From: Aquincola sp.
Lineage (GTDB): Bacteria > Pseudomonadota > Gammaproteobacteria > Burkholderiales > Burkholderiaceae_C
Direction: 5' to 3'
NCBI GenBank assembly: GCA_029884035.1
Contig: JAOUIM010000057.1
Span: 1-12,814, forward strand
DNA length: 12,814 nucleotides
Under the pieces are notes generated by a model. It saw only the letters and a list, made by a program, of their open reading frames with translations, did no database searches and was not told the DNA's origin. Both the position numbers and the translations under genes were made by a program. Positions 5,474 to 12,580 of this stretch are shown here, piece after piece (positions within the stretch are counted from its first letter, which is position 1; each line of letters opens with the position of its first letter).

Positions 5474-7540
5474 TCAATGCCCCGTGACGATGTCGGCCTG
5501 CGAGCGCCGCCCGAGCTTCACGCTGCCGGTGAGCCACTGCACGAGCAGCAGCACCGTCAGCATGAACACGATCAGCACGGTCGAGTACGCGATCGCGAGC
5601 GGGTACTCGCCGGCCTCGACGCGGCCGATGATGTAGACCGTCGCGAGGTTGTACTTGGCGGTGGCCAGGAAGATGACCGCGCTCACCGCCGTCATCGCAT
5701 GCGTGAAGCTGAAGACGAGCGTGGCCACGATCGCCGGCTTGAGCAGTGGCATCACGACCCTGCGCAGCGTGCGCAGGGTCGAGGCGCGCAGGGTCGATGA
5801 CGCCTCGTCCAGGCTCTTGTCGATCTGGGCCAGCGCCGCGATGCCGGCGCGCACGCCCACCGGCATGTTGCGGAACACGAAGCACAGGACCAGGATCGCG
5901 AGCCCACCGGTGAGCTCGACCGGCGGCACGTTGAAGGCCACGATGTAGGCCACGCCGATCACGGTGCCTGGCACCGCGAAACTCACCATCGTCAGGAACT
6001 CGAAAGTGCGCCGCCCGGCGAAGCGCTGGCGCGTGATGACGTAGGCCGACAGCAGCCCGATCACCGCGGTCAGCGGCGCGGCGATCGCGGCGACCTCGAC
6101 GGTCGTGAAGAAGCTGTCCCATGCCGAGCCGACGAAGGCCGGCGCGCCGTCGCGCCACTCGACGGCGAAGCCGGCGCTGAAGTGCGCCATCACCGGCGTC
6201 ATGTCGCCACGGCCGATGTCCTTGACGAAGCCGCCGACCGCGATGACCGCATAGCAGGCCAGCGTGAACACGATCCAGCCCATGGCCACGCCGATGCAGC
6301 CCCGGCGCAGCGACGCCGGCAGCTGCGCCGGCAGGCCGGCGTCGCCCTTGCCGCTGACCGTGACGTAGCTCGCGCGGCCGAGCCAGCGCTGCTGCAGCCA
6401 GAACGCGATCAGCGTGAAGCCCAGCAGCACCGTGGCCAGCGCCGCCGCGCGCCCCGGCTCGTGCTGCGCGCCGGCCACCGCGAAGAAGATCTTGGTCGAC
6501 AGCACTTCGTAGTTGCCGGCGAGCACGACCGGGTTGCCGAAGTCGGCCAGGCTCTCGACGAAGCCGAGCAGGAAGGCATTGGCCAGCGCCGGGCGCAGCA
6601 GTGGCCAGGTGACGGTGCGGAACACGCGAGCGCGCGAGGCTCGCAGGGTCTGCGCGGCCTCCTCGAGCGACGGGCTCACGGCCGCGAGCGCGCCATGCAG
6701 GATCATGAAGGCGATCGGCGTGAACGTGAGCATCTGCGCGAGCGTCACGCCGGTCAGGCCGTAGATCCAGCGCGTGCGCGGCACGTCGAACACGACGCTG
6801 AGCCAGCCGGTGATGAGGCCGGTGCGGCCGAACAGCACGACGAGCGCGAGCGCGATCACGAACGGCGGCGTGACGATCGGCAGCACCGCCATCACGCTGT
6901 ACAGGCCGGAGAAGCGCTGAGCACCGCGCTGCGCGGCCAGCGCCATCACGAGGCCGAGCAGGGTGGTGCCGAGGCCGACGATCGTCGCGAGCATCACCGA
7001 GTTGATCGCGACGCCGCAATGGATGCGGCCGCCGAAGCAGCCCAGGCCCCAGATGTCCGGCGAGAGCAGCCGCTCGATGGCGAGCGCGGGTGCGAACGCG
7101 CCCTCGTTGTCGAGAACGGCCGCGAGCAGCGACTTACCCACCGGGAAGAAGATGAACAACGCCAGCAGCGCCGCGATCGTGATCACGATCGCGGCGACGA
7201 TCGGATCGCCCACGAACAGGCCGCGCCGCGCCAGCGCGCGCGCGAAGAGCACGGTCAGTGCCAGCAGCGCCGCGTAGACCGGCCAGCCGAACGCGCTGCC
7301 CGCGGTGCCGGCGGCAAAGCCGCTGCCCAGCAGCCAGGCCAATGCCGCGGCAGCGCCCAGCGCGCTCAGTGCCGGCCGTTCGAGCCAGGCCGCGATCAAT
7401 GCCAGCGTCGTGGCGGCCAGCGCCACCGGCGCGGGTGCGGCCCAGCCGACCAGGGCCAGCGCGCCCGCGGCCAGCGCCACGCTCGGCGTGTCGCGCGGCG
7501 CCGGTGCCTGGCTCGTCGTGCGCAGCGCGGCCGCGGTCAT
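5474..7540 (-). CDS. ABC transporter permease, two fused permease domains (FbpB/AfuB-like)
   Basis: This 688-residue inner-membrane protein carries both halves of the transport channel. Two binding-protein-dependent permease domains are visible, each with the cytoplasmic EAA loop that docks on the ATPase: EEAAQTLRAS near 293-302 and, in the second half, DEASSTLRAS, each followed by a PLL(R/K)PA segment. The family's usual EAA-loop Gly is replaced by Arg in both. Before the first domain, residues about 20-105 add roughly three hydrophobic segments, making it longer than the 500-550 residues of simple FbpB proteins. A probable periplasmic loop holds a Cys pair (C168 and C175) that could form a disulfide. 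The ATG at 7540 lies 24 bases after the binding-protein stop, with only a weak ribosome site. Confidence 0.93.
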   Translation of the reverse strand: MTAAALRTTSQAPAPRDTPSVALAAGALALVGWAAPAPVALAATTLALIAAWLERPALSALGAAAALAWLLGSGFAAGTAGSAFGWPVYAALLALTVLFARALARRGLFVGDPIVAAIVITIAALLALFIFFPVGKSLLAAVLDNEGAFAPALAIERLLSPDIWGLGCFGGRIHCGVAINSVMLATIVGLGTTLLGLVMALAAQRGAQRFSGLYSVMAVLPIVTPPFVIALALVVLFGRTGLITGWLSVVFDVPRTRWIYGLTGVTLAQMLTFTPIAFMILHGALAAVSPSLEEAAQTLRASRARVFRTVTWPLLRPALANAFLLGFVESLADFGNPVVLAGNYEVLSTKIFFAVAGAQHEPGRAAALATVLLGFTLIAFWLQQRWLGRASYVTVSGKGDAGLPAQLPASLRRGCIGVAMGWIVFTLACYAVIAVGGFVKDIGRGDMTPVMAHFSAGFAVEWRDGAPAFVGSAWDSFFTTVEVAAIAAPLTAVIGLLSAYVITRQRFAGRRTFEFLTMVSFAVPGTVIGVAYIVAFNVPPVELTGGLAILVLCFVFRNMPVGVRAGIAALAQIDKSLDEASSTLRASTLRTLRRVVMPLLKPAIVATLVFSFTHAMTAVSAVIFLATAKYNLATVYIIGRVEAGEYPLAIAYSTVLIVFMLTVLLLVQWLTGSVKLGRRSQADIVTGH

Positions 7541-7564
7541 CGACCCGTCACCGTCGTCGGGGCG

Positions 7565-8614
7565 TCACTTCGGCAGCTTGGAGACTTCGTCGTCCCACTT
7601 CTTCAGCAGGCGCGTGCGCTCGGCCGACGAGCCGTATTTGGCGAAGTCGTAGTCGATGAGCTTGATCTGCGAGAGCTTGGGCGCCTGCGCCGGCACCGGC
7701 GCCTTCTTGTTCGACGGCACCTGGTAGCTGACCTTGTTGGCCGCACCCACCGCCTGACCGCCGTCGGCCGCCAACGCCCAGTCGTACCACCTGCGCGCGT
7801 TGGCCAGGTTCTTGGCGCCCTTGATGATGCTCATCGAACCGATCTCGTAGCCGGTGCCCTCGCAGGGGCTGACGATCTTCACCGGCGCGCCGCCAACGGC
7901 CTGGATCACCGCGTCGTGCTGGAAGGTGATGCCGATCAGCGACTCGCCGGTGGCCACCGCGCGCGCCGGCGCAGCGCCGCTCTTCGTGTACTGGTTGATG
8001 TTCTTGTGCAGCGCCTTGAGGTAGTCGAAGCCCTTCTGTTCGCCCATGATCTGCACCAGCGTGGCCAGCATCGTGTACGACGTGCCCGACGAGTTCGGGT
8101 TGGCGACCTGCACCTCGTCCTTGTAGATCGGCTTGGCCAGGTCGGCCCAGCACTTGGGCTCGGGCAGCTTGCGCTTGGCGAGTTCGGTGGTGTTGAAGCT
8201 GTAGCCGAGTGCACCGGCGTAGATGCCCACCGTCCGGAACTTGGCCGCGCGCGCCTGGCGCACCGCCCAGTCCTGCAGCTCGTCGAGCTTGGGCGAAACG
8301 TACGGGTCGGTCAGGCCTTCCTCGGCGGCCTGCAGGTGCGGGTCACCGGTGCCGCCCCACCAGACGTCGCCCTTGGGATTGGCCGCCTCTGCCTTGATCT
8401 GCGCATAGAACTCGCCCGAACTCTTGCGCGTCATCAGCACCTTGATCCCGGTGGCCTTCTCGAAGGCGGCCACCATCGGACGGCACCACTCTTCCTGCAC
8501 GCTGCAGTACAGCACCAGCTCGCCCTGCTGCGCGAATGCGGGAGCGGCGCCAGCCAGGGCCAGCGCAGAGGCTGCCACCCAGCGGGTCAGTGGTGAGGTC
8601 TTCCGTTCAGTCAT
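7565..8614 (-). CDS. ABC transporter periplasmic substrate-binding protein (COG1840/AfuA-like)
   Basis: This 349-residue exported binding protein sets the specificity of the importer. Residues 1-28 are a signal peptide ending AFA before QQ. The mature part has the type-II binding fold seen in COG1840 proteins: LVLYCSVQEEWC (33-44), a GDVWWGGTGDP hinge segment (82-92), PNSSGTSYT (173-181), and FQHDAVI (231-237). Four cysteines (37, 44, 155, 251) may form two disulfides. The adjacent tyrosine pair that holds Fe(III) in FbpA proteins is absent, so iron is an unlikely ligand. COG1840 relatives bind hexose phosphates, phosphoglycerate or 2-aminoethylphosphonate. I chose the ATG at 8614 (AGGAG eight bases upstream, directly ahead of the signal peptide). 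An alternative ATG at 8647 overlaps the phosphatase stop as ATGA and would add 11 residues. Confidence 0.92.
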   Translation of the reverse strand: MTERKTSPLTRWVAASALALAGAAPAFAQQGELVLYCSVQEEWCRPMVAAFEKATGIKVLMTRKSSGEFYAQIKAEAANPKGDVWWGGTGDPHLQAAEEGLTDPYVSPKLDELQDWAVRQARAAKFRTVGIYAGALGYSFNTTELAKRKLPEPKCWADLAKPIYKDEVQVANPNSSGTSYTMLATLVQIMGEQKGFDYLKALHKNINQYTKSGAAPARAVATGESLIGITFQHDAVIQAVGGAPVKIVSPCEGTGYEIGSMSIIKGAKNLANARRWYDWALAADGGQAVGAANKVSYQVPSNKKAPVPAQAPKLSQIKLIDYDFAKYGSSAERTRLLKKWDDEVSKLPK

Positions 8615-8643
8615 CGTCGTGTCTCCTTGCGTGGGGAAAAGGG

Positions 8644-9453
8644 TCATGCATCGGGCCGCAGGGGTACGCCCGCCAGTGCGGCCAGGGGCTCGGCCAGCGC
8701 CGCGTTGGTGGCCAGAACTGGATTGCCGGCGAGCAGCCCGCCGCCGGGAAAGAAGTCATTGATCCGCCCGCCGGCCTCGGCCACGAGGAGCAGCCCGGCG
8801 GCGCAATCCCAGCTGTTGATGTGCAGCTCGGCGTAACCCTCGGTGCGGCCGGCCGCCACGTCGGCGAGGCCGAGGGCGCCGGAGCCCGCACGGCGGATCG
8901 CACAGCCGGCGGTCAGCATGCGCTCGACCAGCGCCAGGTAGTCGGCCTGGGGCCTTCGCAGCGACCAGCCGCACTCGATGGTGGCTGCGGTCAGCCGGTC
9001 GACCGCGCTCACCGCCAGCCGGCGTGGGGCGGCGCCGCCTTCGTCGAGCCAGGCCCCGGCGCCGCGCGCAGCCCAGTACAGGCGGTCGTGGCTCGGGTCG
9101 TGCAGCGCGCCGGCCACCGGCACGCCGTCGCGCACGACGCCAATCGACACGCAATAGTGCGCGATGCCGCGCGCGTAGTTCGCGGTGCCGTCGATCGGGT
9201 CGATGATCCACACGAATTCGGCGCGCTCGACATCCACGCTGGCGCCGTCCTCCTCGCCGAGGATCGCGTCGTGCGCGAACGCGCGCGAGATCGCCTCGCG
9301 CACCACGCGCTCGACTTCGCGGTCCATCGCGGTGACCTCGTCGTGCCGCCCCTTGTCCGGCAGCAGCGCCGCACGGCCGAACGCCCCATGCGCGAGCCGC
9401 CCGGCGTCGGCAGCGAGGCGGCGGCAGAAGTCGAGGCGGGCATCGTTGCTCAT
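8644..9453 (-). CDS. Inositol monophosphatase family phosphatase
   Basis: This 269-residue cytoplasmic Mg-dependent phosphomonoesterase is of typical family length. Its signatures are intact: a DEVTAMDRE segment (38-46), GEEDG (66-70) with metal ligands E67/E68, the hallmark DPIDGT (85-90), and NSWDCAAG (213-220) with the catalytic/metal Asp216. Family members remove phosphate from inositol phosphates, 3'-phosphoadenosine phosphate, fructose-1,6-bisphosphate or histidinol phosphate. The DPIDGT context and close operon linkage to inositol dehydrogenases and a phosphate-ester-type importer favour an inositol or sugar phosphate. The start is uncertain: ATG 9453 gives the normal length but lacks a clear ribosome site, and ATG 9477 in the same frame adds eight residues. 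The 94 bases upstream carry no other gene. Its stop abuts the binding-protein gene. Confidence 0.92.
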   Translation of the reverse strand: MSNDARLDFCRRLAADAGRLAHGAFGRAALLPDKGRHDEVTAMDREVERVVREAISRAFAHDAILGEEDGASVDVERAEFVWIIDPIDGTANYARGIAHYCVSIGVVRDGVPVAGALHDPSHDRLYWAARGAGAWLDEGGAAPRRLAVSAVDRLTAATIECGWSLRRPQADYLALVERMLTAGCAIRRAGSGALGLADVAAGRTEGYAELHINSWDCAAGLLLVAEAGGRINDFFPGGGLLAGNPVLATNAALAEPLAALAGVPLRPDA

Positions 9454-9547
9454 CGGCGCATCGATGCTAGGGCGCATGGGCCCGCGGACGATCGGGGTCA
9501 ACCCCAGCCGCTGCGCACGCTGCTGGCGGGAATCCCCTCCTGTGCGC

Positions 9548-10570
9548 TCAGACCGTCTCGACCAGCCCGCTGTGCAGCGACCGTGTGATCGCCACGCCGA
9601 TGCGCGTGGCCTCGGTGGCATCGGCCAGCGTCAATGGCAGCGGCGCTTCGCCGCGGCACGCGGCGACGAAGGCCGCCAGTTCGCGCCCGAAGGCGTCATC
9701 GAAGCGCTCGATGAAATCGGCGAGCACGCGGTGGTGCACGCCCTCGGCGTCGCGGCTTTGCACGCGATCGCGCCGCGCGCCGTCGCCGATGCCCACGCTG
9801 CCGGCCGTGCCGATGACCTCGGTGCTGATGTCGTTGCCGTGGGCCTGGGTGCGGCTGGCGTAGAACTGCGCCCGGGCGCCGCCTTCGAACTCGACGATCG
9901 CCAGGCCGTTGTCGACGTCGCCGCAGTCGGCCAGGCCGCCGTGCAGCGCGATGGTGCCGCTGGCGAAGACGCGTTGCGCTTTCGGGTTGCCGAGCATCCA
10001 GCGCGCGACGTCGATGTCGTGCACGCTGCAGTCCATGAAGATGCCGCCCGAGGTCGGTGCGAAGCGCACGAAGAAACCGTCGGGGTCGTTCTTGTCACAG
10101 GTCTGGGAGCGGATCAGGAAGGGCCGGCCGATGCGGCCGGCGTCGATCAGCGCCCTGGCTTCCAGGTAGTGCGGGTCGAAGCGGCGCACGAAGCCGACCA
10201 TCACGATGCGGTCCGGATGCGCGCGTGCGGCGGCGACGACGCGCTCGCAACCGGCCACATCCAGCGCCAGCGGTTTCTCGACGAAGACATGCTTGCCCGC
10301 TTCGAGCGCGGCGATCGTCTGCGCGGCGTGCAACGTGGTCGGCGTGACGATGGCCACCGCCTGCACCTGCGGGTCGCGCAGCAGCGCGTCGAAATCGTCG
10401 TACAGGGCCGCCGCACCGAGGTGGCCGCGGGCCCAGGCCCGCTCTTCCTCGAGCGGGCTGCACGCTGCCACCAGCTGCGCGCCGCGCGTTCGCCATGCCA
10501 GCTGCTCGGCATGCCGCCGGCCCATGCGGCCGAGGCCGGCGATGCCGACGTTCAGCAGCCGGTCGCTCAA
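9548..10570 (-). CDS. Gfo/Idh/MocA family oxidoreductase (second inositol-dehydrogenase-like)
   Basis: This 340-residue NAD(P)-dependent dehydrogenase of sugars or inositols begins with the Rossmann motif GIAGLGRMG (9-17). It has the EKP motif (98-100), with the catalytic Lys, and the inositol-dehydrogenase-type active site Asp180-x3-His184 within GGIFMDCSVHDID. These match the Lys/Asp/His triad known in IolG, so a cyclitol or sugar C-OH is the likely substrate. I chose a TTG start at 10570: it overlaps the upstream stop as TTGA, has AAGGTG about eight bases upstream, and places the Rossmann fold at the N-terminus. Longer in-frame extensions lie inside the upstream gene. It is paralogous to, but clearly distinct from, the preceding IolG, suggesting a different isomer (scyllo- or D-chiro-inositol) or a different ring position. 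Confidence 0.9.
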   Translation of the reverse strand: MSDRLLNVGIAGLGRMGRRHAEQLAWRTRGAQLVAACSPLEEERAWARGHLGAAALYDDFDALLRDPQVQAVAIVTPTTLHAAQTIAALEAGKHVFVEKPLALDVAGCERVVAAARAHPDRIVMVGFVRRFDPHYLEARALIDAGRIGRPFLIRSQTCDKNDPDGFFVRFAPTSGGIFMDCSVHDIDVARWMLGNPKAQRVFASGTIALHGGLADCGDVDNGLAIVEFEGGARAQFYASRTQAHGNDISTEVIGTAGSVGIGDGARRDRVQSRDAEGVHHRVLADFIERFDDAFGRELAAFVAACRGEAPLPLTLADATEATRIGVAITRSLHSGLVETV

Positions 10571-11574
10571 AGCGTGATCACCTTGCCGCTGGCCAGCGAC
10601 TGCGCCGCCGCGTCGGCCAGCTTCTGCGCGGCGACGCCATCGTCGATCGTAGTGCGGAACCGTGCTCCCGACTGCAGGCACTCGAAGAAGTGTGCGAGCT
10701 CGAGCCGGTAGGCCTCACGGTAGCGCTGCAGGAAGAAGTGCTCGGGCTTGTCGGCGCGCACGCTCGCGGCGTCGGACTGCACCACCTCGGTGGGCCGCAG
10801 GTTGCCGCATTGCAGCAGGCCCTTCGCGCCCAGCACCTCGAAGCGCTGGTCGTAGCCGTAGGCCGCGCGCCGGCTGGTGTTGATCTGCGCCAGCCGCCCC
10901 TTCTTCGTGCGGATCGTGACCATGCTCGAGTCGATGTCGGGCACCTTCGCGATCTCGGGATCGACGAGCACCGAGCCGGTGGCGTACAGCGTCGCGGCCT
11001 CGTCGCCGCCGTCGCCGATATCGGTGCACAGGATCCAGCGGAAGATGTCGAAGTCGTGGATCAGCATGTCGCGGAAGATGCCGCCCGAGGCCTTGAGGTA
11101 TGGGGCCGGCGGCGCGCCCGGGTCGCGGCTGGTGACCACCAGCATTTCCGGCGCACCGATCTCGCCACGCGCCAGCCGCGCCTGCGCCTCGGCAAACGTC
11201 GGATCGAAGCGGCGCTGGAAGCCGATCATGCAGGCCACGCCGGCGGCCTTGACCGCGGCGGCGCACTCGGTCGCGCGCGGCACCGACAGGTCGACCGGCT
11301 TCTCGCAGAAGATGTGCTTGCCTGCCGCGGCGGCGCGGTGGATCAGGTCGCTGTGGGTGTCGGTGGGCGAAGCGATCGCCACCACGTCGATCGACTTGTC
11401 GGCCAGAACCGCCTCGGGCGTCGAGACGGCGGCACCGAGCAACTGAGCCAGCCCGGCCGCGCTGTCGGCGACCGGGTCGCAGACGAAACGCAGGCGCACG
11501 CCCGGCAGGGCGGCCAGGTTGGTGGCATGGATGCGGCCGATGCGGCCGGCGCCGAACACGGCGACGTTTCTCAT
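10567..11574 (-). CDS. iolG: Inositol 2-dehydrogenase (IolG/IdhA-like)
   Basis: This 335-residue Gfo/Idh/MocA dehydrogenase would oxidise myo-inositol to 2-keto-myo-inositol with NAD, the first step of the Iol pathway. Visible features are the Rossmann motif GAGRIGRIHA (8-17), Asp33 at the end of the second strand for NAD, the EKPVDL segment (91-96, catalytic Lys92), GFQRRFDP (118-125) and the active site GGIFRDMLIHDFD with Asp169 and His173. These sequences are closer to known IolG/IdhA proteins than those of its downstream paralogue. The ATG at 11574 has GAGGAG six bases upstream. It lies 25 bases after the SDR stop and overlaps the next gene by four bases (TTGA), so co-translation is likely. 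Divergent iolC supports an inositol role. Activity on another cyclitol or sugar cannot be excluded. Confidence 0.88.
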   Translation of the reverse strand: MRNVAVFGAGRIGRIHATNLAALPGVRLRFVCDPVADSAAGLAQLLGAAVSTPEAVLADKSIDVVAIASPTDTHSDLIHRAAAAGKHIFCEKPVDLSVPRATECAAAVKAAGVACMIGFQRRFDPTFAEAQARLARGEIGAPEMLVVTSRDPGAPPAPYLKASGGIFRDMLIHDFDIFRWILCTDIGDGGDEAATLYATGSVLVDPEIAKVPDIDSSMVTIRTKKGRLAQINTSRRAAYGYDQRFEVLGAKGLLQCGNLRPTEVVQSDAASVRADKPEHFFLQRYREAYRLELAHFFECLQSGARFRTTIDDGVAAQKLADAAAQSLASGKVITL

Positions 11575-11599
11575 TTCGGTCTCCTCGGAGGGGTCAACG

Positions 11600-12397
11600 C
11601 TATTCGGGCTGGGCGCCGGGCACCCATTGGTCGTAATCGACCAGCGCACCGGTCATCACGCCCGACTCGGGGCTGAGCATGTAGCTGATCAGGCCGGCCA
11701 GCTGGGCTGGCTTGGCGAGCTGGCCCATCGGCCGCGACGCCTCGGCGCGGACCAGCCAGTCGTCTGCCGCACCGTGCGCCTTCTTCTGGATCGCGGTCTC
11801 GCCCGGCGTGTCCATCCAGCCGGCCATCACGCCATTGCAGCGGATGCGCTGCGCGCGGTAGCTCTGCGCGACATTCTTCGTCAGGTTGGCCAGGGTCGCT
11901 TTCGACGCCGAGTACGGCACCAGGAACGACTGCCCGCAGTGCGCCGACTGCGACAGCACGTTGACGATCGAGCCCGCAGCGCCACGCTCGAGCAGGTGCC
12001 GGACCAGACCCTGCATCAGCAGGAAGGGCCCGCGCGCGTTGATGTCCATCTGCTGCTGCCACATCTCGAGCGTGGTGTCGAGCAGGGTACCCCGCTCGGT
12101 GGTGGCTGCGGAGTTGACCAGGGCGTTGAGGCTGCCCAGCCGGGCCAGCGACTCGTCGATCAGGCGCCGGCAGTCGCCGGCCACGCCGATGTCGGCGCGC
12201 ACGTAGTGGCACTCGCTGCCCAGCGCGCGCACCTCGGCTGCCGCTGCTTCGCCGAGCGCCTCGCGCCGGCCGCTGACGACGATGCCCGCCGCGCCTTCTT
12301 GCGCGAGCCGGCGCGCCACCGCCAGCCCCAGGCCCTGGGTGCCGCCGGTGATGACGGCGCGGGTGTTGGCGTGGCGAGGCGTTGCGGTCGTGGCCAT
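11600..12397 (-). CDS. SDR-family oxidoreductase, first gene of the operon
   Basis: This 265-residue classical short-chain dehydrogenase/reductase has the cofactor motif TGGTQGLG (17-24), the LVNSAA segment (93-98) in the place of NNAG, Asn120, catalytic Ser149, and Tyr162/Lys166 in PYSASK. Arg44/Arg45 after the second strand suggests preference for NADP, though this is only indicative. The C-terminal ALVDYDQWVPG resembles the usual substrate-lobe end. The substrate is not readable from sequence; by position it probably oxidises or reduces a cyclitol, sugar or intermediate of the same pathway as IolG. The ATG at 12397 is chosen because an SDR fold begins about a dozen residues later. A GTG at 12430 in frame would add 11 residues. 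Neither has a strong ribosome site. Confidence 0.88.
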   Translation of the reverse strand: MATTATPRHANTRAVITGGTQGLGLAVARRLAQEGAAGIVVSGRREALGEAAAAEVRALGSECHYVRADIGVAGDCRRLIDESLARLGSLNALVNSAATTERGTLLDTTLEMWQQQMDINARGPFLLMQGLVRHLLERGAAGSIVNVLSQSAHCGQSFLVPYSASKATLANLTKNVAQSYRAQRIRCNGVMAGWMDTPGETAIQKKAHGAADDWLVRAEASRPMGQLAKPAQLAGLISYMLSPESGVMTGALVDYDQWVPGAQPE

Positions 12398-12580
12398 CGG
12401 GTTGCGTCCGGTCGATGCGAGGCGCTCCACTGTAGCGGGGAGCGCGCGCGCTCACCAGTGGATCAACGCAAGGTGCGACGGGCACCGGCGCTCCGACGGG
12501 TCGACCGGTGCGTCGCCGGCCGGGCGCTCACGCTAGACTGGCAGCAACAGATCGTCGGTCGATCCGAAAGGAGGGTTTGC
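12398..12580. promoter_or_regulatory. Divergent control region between the SDR operon and iolC
   Basis: These 183 bases drive both directions and hold several dyads. TCCACTG (12426-12432) pairs with CAGTGGA (12456-12462). Between them is a perfect 14-bp palindrome, GAGCGCGCGCGCTC (12440-12453). A second cluster has GGTGC (12472-12476) facing GCACC (12482-12486), GCACCGG (12482-12488) facing CCGGTGC (12505-12511), and a direct repeat GGTGCG(A/T)CG at 12472-12480 and 12507-12515. TAGACT (12534-12539) could be the iolC -10. Such a layout fits a shared repressor such as an IolR-type protein, but no regulator gene is in view and GC-rich DNA gives chance dyads. Confidence 0.4.
12567..12574 (+). promoter_or_regulatory. 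Strong ribosome binding site of iolC
   Basis: AAAGGAGG lies six bases ahead of a TTG codon at 12581. It is the strongest ribosome site in the window and decides the non-ATG start of iolC. Confidence 0.85.

Noticed and set aside
6182..8596. An 804-codon forward open frame antisense to the permease and binding-protein genes
   Set aside because: Its product is Arg/Gly/His-rich low-complexity sequence with no domain. The reverse strand carries clear ABC transporter genes, and long antisense frames are routine in DNA this GC-rich.
4399..8614. Annotation of the importer as a ferric iron uptake system (FbpABC)
   Set aside because: The domain architecture is compatible, but the binding protein lacks the paired tyrosines and the operon holds a phosphatase and inositol dehydrogenases, with no siderophore or Fur-box signal that I could see.
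9454..9547. A strong AGGAGGGG sequence in the gap before the phosphatase gene, as a start signal for an upstream-extended protein
   Set aside because: No in-frame ATG, GTG or TTG lies at a workable distance behind it; the nearest in-frame starts are tens of bases further on.
12440..12453. The GC-alternating palindrome as a transcription terminator
   Set aside because: It has no T-run and lies in a divergent promoter region where no transcript ends.
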